Assembly (NCBI GenBank): GCA_022825005.1
Contig: JAJDYU010000079.1
Coordinates: 1 to 52,224, forward strand
DNA from: Acidimicrobiia bacterium
Lineage (GTDB): Bacteria; Actinomycetota; Acidimicrobiia; Acidimicrobiales; Bin134
Direction of reading: 5' to 3'
Length of the DNA: 52,224 nt
The position numbers were made by a program, and so were the translations under genes. The notes below the pieces were generated by a model, which saw only the letters and a list, made by a program, of their open reading frames with translations, was not told the DNA's origin and ran no database searches. Positions 45,205-52,224 of this stretch are shown one piece after another. Position 1 is the first letter of the stretch. The number at the start of each line of letters is the position of its first letter.

Positions 45205-47619
45205 TCAGTTCTCGGGCAGGGGGACTTCTAGGGCGCCCATTTCGACGAGGCGTTCGACTTCGGCGGGGTCCATGCTGAGTTCTTCTATACAGATTTGGCG
45301 GGTGTGCTCGCCTAGGAGGGGGGCGGCGTGGACTGGGGGGGTGGGCATCTCGCTGCCGTAGAAGCAGGGGCCTTCCAGCACCAGGTCGCCAGCGCCGGGT
45401 TGGAAGACCTCTAGCGGGAAGCCTCGCTGGGTGAGTTGGGGATCGGTCATGTGGTCGAGGGCAGTGAGCATGGCTGAACCGGGGACGCCGACGGCCTGAC
45501 ACGCCTTTTGGACCTCCATCGGTGAGAGGTCGGCGGTCCACTCGGCCACTCCGGCGTTGAGCGCTTCCCGGGCGGCCAAACGGCCCTCAGCGGATCCGTA
45601 GGCCGGGTGATCGGCCCATTGCGGGCTGCCCATGGCCTGCTTGAGCGCCTCCCAGTCGGCGTCGTGGCGCACGCACACCACGCTCCACTGCTGGTCGCCG
45701 GCGCACTGGAACACCCCCCAGGGGGCGCCTTGGTCGGAGTCGTTGCCCACCGGTTGCACCGAGCCGGCGCTCAGCGACTCGGCCATGAACAGATCGCCCA
45801 GCGTGTTGACCAATGCCTCGGCCTGGCTGATCTCGGCTTGCGCCCCATCGCCGCCCCGGCGGTCTCTGCTCAACAGGCCGACCAGCGCGCCCAGGGCGCA
45901 CAGCCGTCCGGCCAGGTGGTCGGGGTGAATGGCGTTGGATCCCGGCGGCGGGTCGCCGTCGGTGAAGTTCCACAGGTACTTGATGCCCCCCACAGTCTGG
46001 ATGGTGGGTCCGTAGCCGATCCAGTCGGCATAGGCCCCGGTGGAGCCCATGAGCTGGCTGCTGGCCATGCACACGCCGGGGTTGAGCTCCTTGAGCGTCT
46101 CGTAGCACACCCCCATGGCGTCCATGGTGCCGGTGGAGTTGTTCTCGATCACGATGTCGGCCGTCTTCACCAGCTCCTTCAGCACGGCCAAGCCCTCGGG
46201 GATCTTGGAGTTGACCCCGAAGCTGCGCTTGGTACGGCTCGACGAGGCGAACGACGCCGTCATCTCAGTTCCGATGACCAGCCGCATGAAATCGGGATAG
46301 GTGCGGGTTTCGATCTTGATGACGTCGGCCCCGTACTCGGCCAGCATCCGACCGCCCTCCACACCCACGCCGCCGTGGCCGAAGTCCAGCACCCGCAGCC
46401 CGGCCAGCGGTTGGGCCGTCTCGCCGGCGTCTGGCACTGCACCTGTGGGCTCGGCGGCAGCCGCCTCCGCGGCCACCTCGTCACTGTGCTCGCCCAGCGA
46501 CGGCGCGCCGAAGCGAAATCCCTGGCGCTGCCGGTTGATCTCCATGAATCCCGAGGCCGTTGCCGCCTCAACACCAAGGGCCACCTCCATCGGCACGAAT
46601 GTGGACCGGGAGACGTAATGCTCGTTCACCAGGATGTCGGAGGGCTTCAGCATCGGGGTGACCACCACGCCCCGGCGCTGGGCTTCGGCCGCGGCCTCCT
46701 CCATCATCATGGGGGCGAAGTGCTCGGCGATCACCGGGTTCAACACGTCTCCGTTCATCATCCGGGTGAGGGTCTGGCTCCACATCTCGTCGGCGAACGC
46801 CTCGGGACGACCCATCCACTCCCAGAGGGCGAACCACTGTCGGGGGCTGAGAACCACCATGGTGATGTAGCCATCTGCTGTCTCGAACAGCGGGTACACA
46901 ACGGTGGTGCCCGACCGGACGATGGGCGGGTCCAGACCGGCGTCCAGGGTGGGCTTCATGTTGGCCAGCTGCCAAGTGTTTAGGTGGATGGCCGCCTCCA
47001 GCACCGAGAAGTCCAGGTGTTGGCCCCGTCCCGTGCGCTCCTTGGCCACCAGCCCGATGGCCACAGCCAAGGCGCCGACCACACCGGCAGCGTCGTAGGC
47101 GAACGCCCCGGGAATGAGCAGCGGCGGTTTCTCGGGTATGCCCGATGCGGCCAGGTGCCCGCTCATGGCCTGGATCACCTCGTCAGTGGCCTCAAACTGG
47201 GCGTACGGCCCCTCTTGGCCGAAGTCGGTGATCGACAGCACCAAGAGGTGCTCGAACTCGGCAGACACCTCCCGGGGGTCCAGCCCGTAAGGGGCCAGCG
47301 TCCCGGGCTTGGTGGACTCGATCCACACATCGGCGCTGGCCAACAGCTTCCGCAGCTGGGCTTGGCCCTCGGCGGTGGTCACGTCCACGGTGATGCCCCG
47401 CTTGTTGAAGTTGCGGAAGGCGAAATACAGGCTGGTGTCGCCGTCGGGGGCGAACGGGGGCATGCGTCGGGATTCGGCTCCGCCGGGCGGCTCCACCCGG
47501 ATCACATCGGCGCCGAAGTCGGCCAGCAGCCGACCGGCCAACTCGCCTTTGACGTCGGCCATGTCGATGACCCGCAGGCCGCTCAGCGGCAGTTCATTGG
47601 ATGACACGATCCGCGACAC
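45205..47619 (-). CDS. Tandem CaiB/BaiF-family CoA-transferase fusion
   Basis: This protein of about 804 residues contains two CaiB/BaiF modules in one chain. The first has GLRVIDMADVKGELAGRLLADFGADVIRVEPP and KRGITVDV. The second begins LAGLRVLDFGHGGVGVEGGRMLAEYGADVIKIE. The first module has ATDEVIQAMSGH with an aspartate at the expected position. In the equivalent GYGPTIQTVGGI of the second module that residue is missing. GTG at 47619 follows GGAAGG by nine bases; GTG codons at 47637 and 47607 and TTG at 47658 are also in frame. Members move CoA between acyl groups, here possibly in degradation of a carboxylic acid. It is divergent from a SnoaL-like gene. Confidence 0.9.
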   Translation of the reverse strand: MSRIVSSNELPLSGLRVIDMADVKGELAGRLLADFGADVIRVEPPGGAESRRMPPFAPDGDTSLYFAFRNFNKRGITVDVTTAEGQAQLRKLLASADVWIESTKPGTLAPYGLDPREVSAEFEHLLVLSITDFGQEGPYAQFEATDEVIQAMSGHLAASGIPEKPPLLIPGAFAYDAAGVVGALAVAIGLVAKERTGRGQHLDFSVLEAAIHLNTWQLANMKPTLDAGLDPPIVRSGTTVVYPLFETADGYITMVVLSPRQWFALWEWMGRPEAFADEMWSQTLTRMMNGDVLNPVIAEHFAPMMMEEAAAEAQRRGVVVTPMLKPSDILVNEHYVSRSTFVPMEVALGVEAATASGFMEINRQRQGFRFGAPSLGEHSDEVAAEAAAAEPTGAVPDAGETAQPLAGLRVLDFGHGGVGVEGGRMLAEYGADVIKIETRTYPDFMRLVIGTEMTASFASSSRTKRSFGVNSKIPEGLAVLKELVKTADIVIENNSTGTMDAMGVCYETLKELNPGVCMASSQLMGSTGAYADWIGYGPTIQTVGGIKYLWNFTDGDPPPGSNAIHPDHLAGRLCALGALVGLLSRDRRGGDGAQAEISQAEALVNTLGDLFMAESLSAGSVQPVGNDSDQGAPWGVFQCAGDQQWSVVCVRHDADWEALKQAMGSPQWADHPAYGSAEGRLAAREALNAGVAEWTADLSPMEVQKACQAVGVPGSAMLTALDHMTDPQLTQRGFPLEVFQPGAGDLVLEGPCFYGSEMPTPPVHAAPLLGEHTRQICIEELSMDPAEVERLVEMGALEVPLPEN

Positions 47620-47666
47620 TACTGCCAGCCTTCCCACGGATTCGAAGAACGTAGTCAACTGGTGGC

Positions 47667-48071
47667 ATGAGCGAGCGGACCAATCTCGAGATCCTCCAGT
47701 CGGTGTTCGACTCGATGGGCGATGCCGACGCGGTGGTGGCCCATTACACCGACGATTACGTGATGGAGTTGCCCTACGCCCACCCCGATAAGCCCGATAT
47801 CACAGAGGGCAAAGAAGCGGTGCGAGAGCGCTTAGTGCGGGCCTTCAAGATATTCAGCTTCAGCTTGCACATCACCGAGGTCTACCCCTGCGTCGACCCT
47901 GATCTGCTCATTGCCGAGTACACCAGCGATGGTGAGGTGATTCCCACCGGCCGCCGCTACTCCAACCGATATATCGGCCTATGGCGCTTCCGGAACGGCA
48001 AAGTTTGCTTCACCCGGGAGTACCTCAACCCGGAGGCCGCCAAGGCCGCTCTAGAACTCGTGGGGGACTAG
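47667..48071 (+). CDS. SnoaL-like/NTF2-fold protein
   Basis: This 134-residue protein has TNLEILQSVFDSMGDADAVVAHYTDDYVMELP, and later GRRYSNRYIGLWRFRNGKVCFTREYL, as in SnoaL-like small polyketide cyclases and steroid-isomerase-fold proteins. The fold is common in uncharacterised catabolic clusters, so the exact function is unknown. It starts with ATG at 47667. Confidence 0.88.
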   Translation: MSERTNLEILQSVFDSMGDADAVVAHYTDDYVMELPYAHPDKPDITEGKEAVRERLVRAFKIFSFSLHITEVYPCVDPDLLIAEYTSDGEVIPTGRRYSNRYIGLWRFRNGKVCFTREYLNPEAAKAALELVGD

Positions 48072-48074
48072 CGG

Positions 48075-48968
48075 TTAGAACCGGCCCCCGCCGAAGCCCC
48101 CGCCGCCGAAACCCCGAGTCAGGGGGCCTTGCGACCGCTCGTTGAAGGTGTCGGTGAGGCCGGATTGCTCGAACCCCATGGGCACCTGGCCAGTGGTGGC
48201 GTAGAGGTAGAGGGCCATCTGGAAGATGGCGGTGAGCGTGCTGATCACCACCGAAACCAAGGCGATCCACGCGAACCCTATTGTGACCCCGACTACTGCC
48301 CCGACAGAGCCGGCCGAAGCCCCAATGGCGATGATGATGATGCCCGGAATGGCGGCCACGAATCCGATGATGCCGAACCCCACCTGGGCGATCAGGTTCT
48401 CGCCCCAGGTGTGGCGCAACAGCTCTCCCGAGCGGCTCAGCGACCGGAACGGACCGGTCTGCTCCACCACCAGGATGGGCACCACCAAGAACGTGAGAAC
48501 CCCCCAGGCCATATTGAGAAGGCTGCCGAGAATACGGGCAACGATGTTGTCCGAGCTTTGGATGGCCCGAATGATCATCCCCACGGTCAGGGCCAGAATC
48601 GCCCACGGCACGATTACGTGCAGCCGGGAGAAGGCCCCCTTGATGGCACTGGAGATGGTGGGGTCGCCGCCGCTGAATTGCTCTCGGGCTCCCGACACCA
48701 CCGCGGCGTTGAAGAACACGGTAATGACGGTGACGGCGAACAAGATGATGATGCCGCCGATCCACAGCATTGGTTCGCTGCCGCTGCTGCCGCCGTCGTC
48801 TATCCCATCGGTGGAGAGCCAGATGGGCAGGCCGATGCCCAAAACTACCGCTAGTGAGGCCAGCGCTCCCAGAATCGGCAGGACGGCCAGTTCCCGATCA
48901 TGTTGCAAAACCGCCCAAGAAGCCTTGGCAGTGTCCATCGTTCGACGAAATCGACCCATGGGCGACAC
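48075..48968 (-). CDS. Multi-pass membrane protein (DUF6159-like)
   Basis: This 297-residue protein has about six hydrophobic segments, including LAVLPILGALASLAVVLGIG, WIGGIIILFAVTVITVFF, LTFLVVPILVVEQ and GIIIIAIGASAGSVGAVVGVTIGFAWIALVS. The N-terminal half resembles DUF6159-type bacterial membrane proteins. The C-terminus is glycine-rich (GFGGGGFGGG). No transport or enzyme motif is visible. Confidence 0.82.
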   Translation of the reverse strand: MSPMGRFRRTMDTAKASWAVLQHDRELAVLPILGALASLAVVLGIGLPIWLSTDGIDDGGSSGSEPMLWIGGIIILFAVTVITVFFNAAVVSGAREQFSGGDPTISSAIKGAFSRLHVIVPWAILALTVGMIIRAIQSSDNIVARILGSLLNMAWGVLTFLVVPILVVEQTGPFRSLSRSGELLRHTWGENLIAQVGFGIIGFVAAIPGIIIIAIGASAGSVGAVVGVTIGFAWIALVSVVISTLTAIFQMALYLYATTGQVPMGFEQSGLTDTFNERSQGPLTRGFGGGGFGGGRF

Positions 48969-49012
48969 GCTACCAGCGAATTGGGACAGTATTGCGCCTA
49001 CCGAAATGGGGC

Positions 49013-50113
49013 CTAGCCAGCTGGCATTACCAACGGCACTTCGCAGGATTGGTCAAGGTCGATTTCCACGGTGAGGTGGCTGTTTCCGTGGGGGCCGGCG
49101 CCCCAGGAGGGCATGACGGTGGAGTACAGGCCGGTGCCTCCGGCCACCAGGATGAGCAGGGCTTCAGGGCTGCTCAGGGCGTGCACCACCAACTCTGGAT
49201 CTTCGCCTTGGCTTCGCTGGCGGCGGTCTATCCCCGAGCCTCGGGCTCGCACCGTGGACAGCTCCGACCAGGTGCGCTTGGCCCGCTGACATAGCACCTC
49301 GGCGATGGTGGCCCGGTCGTAGCCCACGTCGGCCAGCGCGGTGGCGTGGTCGGGGTTGAGCACCAGCACTTGGGTGCCTCGAGCGAAGTGGGTGTTGTTG
49401 GCTCCCAAACCCGAGAGCGAGGCGGCCAGCACATTCAGCAGGTGGTCGGCGTACACCTCGGGGTCGTCGTCGGGAAAACACAGCACCGAGTGAGGCCCCT
49501 CGGTGCAAGCCACCGTGACCGTGCTCTGGTCGGTGCCGTATCCCAGCGAGGTATGCAACGGCGGGAACGGGCTGGCCTCCTCGTCTTCGCCCAGACAGAA
49601 GGTGAACTTGCCGGGGTGTCCGAGCAGTGCCATGTCGGAGGTGCCCGGCCGCCCGCCGCCGATGTTGATCATGGCCAATCGCACGGCCCGGCCGATGCTG
49701 GCGTTGGCCCGGTGACCGGGTCCCAGCGCGCCGAACCCCGACGCGATGCCACAGGCGTTCACCGCAGGACCGTTCACGATGAGCAGCGGCCCTAGGTTGT
49801 GGGTGGTGGCCTGCACCTCGGTCATGTCCAAGCGGGGATCGCTCACTGCCCGCACGGCGGCCACCACCACCGGGAAATAATCGGGCAGGCATCCGGCCAT
49901 CACCGCGGCGACGGCGGTCTTCTCCACGGTGGCCTCCCCCAAGTTGGGGCCGAGCTCGCCCAGCGACACATCGCCGTCTAGACCCGATGCCAACACCATG
50001 CGCTCTACCCGCTCTGGGGTGGGAATCACCACCGGCAGCCCGTCGGTGCAGCCGTCGGCATGCAGCTGCTCGAGAGCGGCCTCCTCGGAGGCCGCGGTCA
50101 GCCGCTGGCTCAT
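49013..50113 (-). CDS. 366-residue partner protein of the UGSC selenoprotein
   Basis: I do not recognise an enzymatic function. The protein has the blocks DGCTDGLPVVIPTPERVERM, AVAAVMAGCLPDYFPVVVAAVRAV, NGPAVNACGIASGFGALGPG, RANASIGRAVRLAMINIGGG and FTFCLGEDEEASPFPPLH, all of which look strongly constrained. Three cysteines (CTDG, AGCLP, NACG) are candidates for thiol or selenol chemistry. Its ATG overlaps the stop of the UGSC gene by ATGA at 50110, so the two are translationally coupled and almost certainly act together. A redox-linked role is inferred. Confidence 0.75.
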   Translation of the reverse strand: MSQRLTAASEEAALEQLHADGCTDGLPVVIPTPERVERMVLASGLDGDVSLGELGPNLGEATVEKTAVAAVMAGCLPDYFPVVVAAVRAVSDPRLDMTEVQATTHNLGPLLIVNGPAVNACGIASGFGALGPGHRANASIGRAVRLAMINIGGGRPGTSDMALLGHPGKFTFCLGEDEEASPFPPLHTSLGYGTDQSTVTVACTEGPHSVLCFPDDDPEVYADHLLNVLAASLSGLGANNTHFARGTQVLVLNPDHATALADVGYDRATIAEVLCQRAKRTWSELSTVRARGSGIDRRQRSQGEDPELVVHALSSPEALLILVAGGTGLYSTVMPSWGAGPHGNSHLTVEIDLDQSCEVPLVMPAG

Positions 50114-50637
50114 CCGGTGGCGCCCAGCGCCTGAAGCACCTCGTCGGCGATGTCGTCGGCCACCATCTTCATGGCCTTATCTCCGGTGCCGGTCACTGGG
50201 TGAGGGAGAATCACCCGGGGGATGTCGGGCATTCCCGCCGACCGGGACACGAAGTCGCCCTGGGGGGAGAACTTGGTGGTCACCAAGGCCACCGCCGGGG
50301 TGTCGCGGCGAGCGGCTTTGATGGCGTCACGCACGGTGCCGCTGGTGCAGCTTCCTCAATGGCCGTAGGCGGCTACCACCGCGTCGCACTCCTCGGTGAT
50401 CTCGCCCATGAGCTGGTCGTCGACCACCATTGAGGCATTGCCCTTGTTCCAGGCCCGAACCTCCACGTCTGGGCGCACCCGGCGCAGGCTCTCGCCCACC
50501 GCATCCAAGAATGGCACCGAATCGGGGAAACCGTTGGCCAATAGCCCAATTGTGAGAGTTCCGCCCCCTGCCGAAAGCTCATAGGGAGTAATTGGTTCGG
50601 AAGGATCGGCCTGTGGGTCCAAGTATTCGATCGCCAT
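50110..50637 (-). CDS. UGSC-family selenoprotein (in-frame TGA as selenocysteine)
   Basis: Two frames that look separate on the minus strand form one protein of 175 residues if the TGA at 50356-50358 is read through. The join is AAYGH, then TGA, then GSCTSGTVRDAIKAARR: a U-G-S-C motif at residue 94 in the same frame, with no gap or overlap. The N-terminal half has TLTIGLLANGFPDSVPFLDAVGESLRR; the C-terminal half has PAVALVTTKFSPQGDF and ADEVLQALG. This matches the UGSC-containing selenoprotein family, in which a selenocysteine (or cysteine in homologues, CGSC) precedes G-S-C and probably does redox chemistry. The ATG at 50637 is the start. A small GC hairpin follows the TGA, but no strong bacterial SECIS was identified by eye. 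Coding on both sides of the TGA argues against a true stop. Confidence 0.85.
50356..50358 (-). other. Probable selenocysteine codon TGA
   Basis: The minus-strand TGA sits between CAT (His) and GGA-AGC-TGC (Gly-Ser-Cys). Just downstream, GCTGC-ACCA-GCGGC (50351-50338) can pair over five bases, one of them G-U. It is closer to the codon than typical bacterial SECIS loops, so its role is doubtful. Recoding requires SelB, SelC and SelA in the host, none of which is in this window. Confidence 0.75.
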
Positions 50638-50649
50638 GGCTCTACGGTA

Positions 50650-52224
50650 GTGCAAGTGCGTCAGTGGAGAGCATGGGCTGTAATCGCGGTGATCGCCGCC
50701 GCAGTCGGGATAGTGGCCGTGGTGGTGGATCGGCAGTTCTTTGTCGAAGAGGATCCCGTGTTCGCCACCTCACCGGCACCGCTCCCGCCTTCGCCCGCCT
50801 CGACTCCCACTTCCCCGCCAGCGCCTTCGCCCGATCCCACGCCCGACCCCACTCCCACCGAGGCGCCGACTCCCGCCCCAACGCCGGTCCCCACGCCTAC
50901 GCCCTATCCCGGCTGGGTCGATCCGGACACAGCCTTCAAGCCCGTCAGCGGCATGCCCGGGCTGCTCACCTTCCGGGGCAATCCCACCCGCACCTTCTAT
51001 GGAACCGGGCCAGTTCCCCGGTCGCCCGAAGTCCTGTGGCGGTTCGCCGGCAGCCCTGAGCGGGACCTGTGCTCGCTCACCACTTGGGAGGCAGGTACCA
51101 CGCTGTGGTGCGGGGCCGGGTGGACCGGTCAGCCTGCGGTGATCGAATGGGACGAACGCACCTGGGTGATTGCCGGCACCTACACCCCGGGTGTCCACTT
51201 CCTCGACGCCGCCTCCGGCGAGCAGATCATGCCCGAGTTCGTGGTGGGCGACCTCGTCAAGGGATCGGTGACCGTCGATCCCGACGGTTACCCCCTCGTG
51301 TACTTCGGATCGCGGGACAACTATTTGCGGATCATCGCCTTCGACCGAGAAGAGCCCGTGGAGCTCTGGTCGGTACACGCCGAGGATTTTCCGCCCGTGC
51401 TGTGGAACGACGACTGGGACGGAGCAGGCCTGGTGCTGGACGACTACCTGTTCCAGGGCGGGGAGAACAGCCACTTCTTCATCGCCAAGCTGAACCGCAG
51501 TTTCGGACCCGACGGCCTGGTGGCAGTAGACCCCGAAGTGGTGTTCTCCAACCCCGGCTGGGACGACGAGCTGCTCAACGTGGTGACCGACGGGAACATA
51601 TCCATCGAGACCGGCATGACCGTGGTGGGCAACACCCTCTATTTCGCCAACTCCGGAGGGCTGGTGCAGGGCTGGGACATATCCGGGGTGGCCGAAGGAC
51701 AGGATCCCGAGCGGGTGTTCCGCTATTGGGCGGGCGACGATGTGGACGCCACCGTGGTGGCCGACGCAGAGGGATTCCTCTATGTGGGGGTGGAGTACGA
51801 GCGGGGCAATACCCGCAGCCAGGAGCTGGGCCAGATGCTCAAGCTCGACCCCGCGGCCGAGGATCCCCTGGTGTGGGGCACCGACCTTCGCAACGCCGAC
51901 ATCGACGGGGTGTGGGCCACCCCGGCGCTCACCGACGAGATGGTGTATGTGCCCACCAACGCCGGCTTCCTATACGGGCTGAGCCGCGACACTGGAGAGA
52001 TCGTGTGGTTCAAGCGGATGGGCGGCCCAGTTTGGTCGTCGCCGGTGGTGATCGACGACGTGCTCATGCAAAGCGACTGCGCCGGCAACATCTACGCCTT
52101 CGACGTTTCCGACCCCGCGGTCGAGCCCCCCGAGATATGGCGCATATCGCTGGGGGGTTGTATTGAGGCCACCCCCGCGGTGTGGGACGGAGTCATCTAC
52201 GTGGCCGACCGCGTCGGCGGCTTC
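50650..52224 (+). CDS. Membrane-anchored PQQ-like beta-propeller protein, 3' end cut off
   Basis: The frame is open from a GTG at 50650 to the right edge without a stop (525 codons), so the C-terminus is missing; a GTG at 50656 is an alternative start. An N-terminal membrane segment (AWAVIAVIAAAVGIVAVVV) is followed by a proline/threonine/serine-rich linker of about 60 residues, such as APTPAPTPVPTPTPYPG. The rest shows repeats of the outer-propeller type: WVIAGTYTPGVHFLDAASG, DNYLRIIAFD, YVPTNAGFLYGLSRDTGEIVW and GNIYAFDVSD. It is probably a surface-anchored PQQ-like domain protein, perhaps a binding or assembly protein. Catalytic PQQ residues were not identified. Confidence 0.85.
   Translation, partial: MQVRQWRAWAVIAVIAAAVGIVAVVVDRQFFVEEDPVFATSPAPLPPSPASTPTSPPAPSPDPTPDPTPTEAPTPAPTPVPTPTPYPGWVDPDTAFKPVSGMPGLLTFRGNPTRTFYGTGPVPRSPEVLWRFAGSPERDLCSLTTWEAGTTLWCGAGWTGQPAVIEWDERTWVIAGTYTPGVHFLDAASGEQIMPEFVVGDLVKGSVTVDPDGYPLVYFGSRDNYLRIIAFDREEPVELWSVHAEDFPPVLWNDDWDGAGLVLDDYLFQGGENSHFFIAKLNRSFGPDGLVAVDPEVVFSNPGWDDELLNVVTDGNISIETGMTVVGNTLYFANSGGLVQGWDISGVAEGQDPERVFRYWAGDDVDATVVADAEGFLYVGVEYERGNTRSQELGQMLKLDPAAEDPLVWGTDLRNADIDGVWATPALTDEMVYVPTNAGFLYGLSRDTGEIVWFKRMGGPVWSSPVVIDDVLMQSDCAGNIYAFDVSDPAVEPPEIWRISLGGCIEATPAVWDGVIYVADRVGGF

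Noticed and set aside
45607..46983. 458-codon plus-strand frame under the CaiB/BaiF gene
   Set aside because: It is a shadow of the tandem CoA-transferase; no recognisable domain.
51069..52166. 365-codon arginine-rich plus-strand frame at the right end
   Set aside because: It is out of frame with the beta-propeller gene, whose own frame is open to the edge and has clear motifs; the arginine-rich product is typical of a high-GC shadow.
1..52224. CRISPR arrays, tRNA or rRNA genes, insertion sequences
   Set aside because: No regularly spaced repeats, no cloverleaf-like or rRNA-like segments and no transposase or integrase motif were seen on reading; a tool-based scan was not possible.

Overview
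The window is high-GC bacterial DNA whose gene content points to an actinobacterium, possibly an Acidimicrobiia-like marine or soil lineage. This is an inference from the polyphosphate-type glucokinase, the LLM-class (F420/flavin type) oxidoreductase, the DUF3516-type Ski2 helicase, and the many SDR, CaiB/BaiF and amidohydrolase genes. I see no rRNA, tRNA, CRISPR array or transposase.

Layout. (1) 1-5479 is catabolic: two related TIM-barrel amidohydrolases and a GMC oxidoreductase on the minus strand, divergent from an N-acyl-D-amino-acid-deacylase-like gene. (2) 5497-29037 is a 23.5 kb defence island. It holds an Mrr-type endonuclease; an overlapping three-gene operon (giant DUF1998-type helicase with a C-terminal Vsr/DUF559-like nuclease end, a SNF2-type helicase broken by a +1 frameshift, and an Eco57I-like adenine methyltransferase) that resembles DISARM and Druantia without matching either; a HEPN-motif protein; a NERD-nuclease/STAND-NTPase; a PIN toxin-antitoxin pair; an unrecognised 1205-residue protein ending in a PD-(D/E)XK-like motif and flanked by two diverged terminator-type direct repeats; and an orphan Phd antitoxin. 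(3) 29119-30831 is a close paralogue of the deacylase at 3764-5479, so the island sits exactly between two similar genes. (4) 30903-52224 returns to housekeeping and catabolic genes: small HTH protein, Ski2-like helicase, esterase, thioesterase, three SDRs, a frameshifted MMPL transporter, ppgK, a ThDP enzyme coupled to an LLM oxidoreductase, a double CaiB/BaiF CoA-transferase, a SnoaL-like protein and a membrane protein. It also holds a two-gene unit encoding a UGSC-type selenoprotein, with an in-frame TGA read as selenocysteine, and a 366-residue partner. The window ends in a truncated membrane-anchored beta-propeller gene.

How the genes work together. The helicase-helicase-methyltransferase operon is translationally coupled and probably forms a restriction-like anti-phage system. 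The STAND, HEPN, PIN and 1205-residue proteins look like independent abortive or nucleolytic modules collected at the same site. The low-GC second half of the methyltransferase and the low-GC Mrr gene suggest recent exchange. Two genes (SNF2 helicase and MMPL transporter) each carry one single-base indel in a short homopolymer, so sequencing or assembly error must be excluded before calling them dead.
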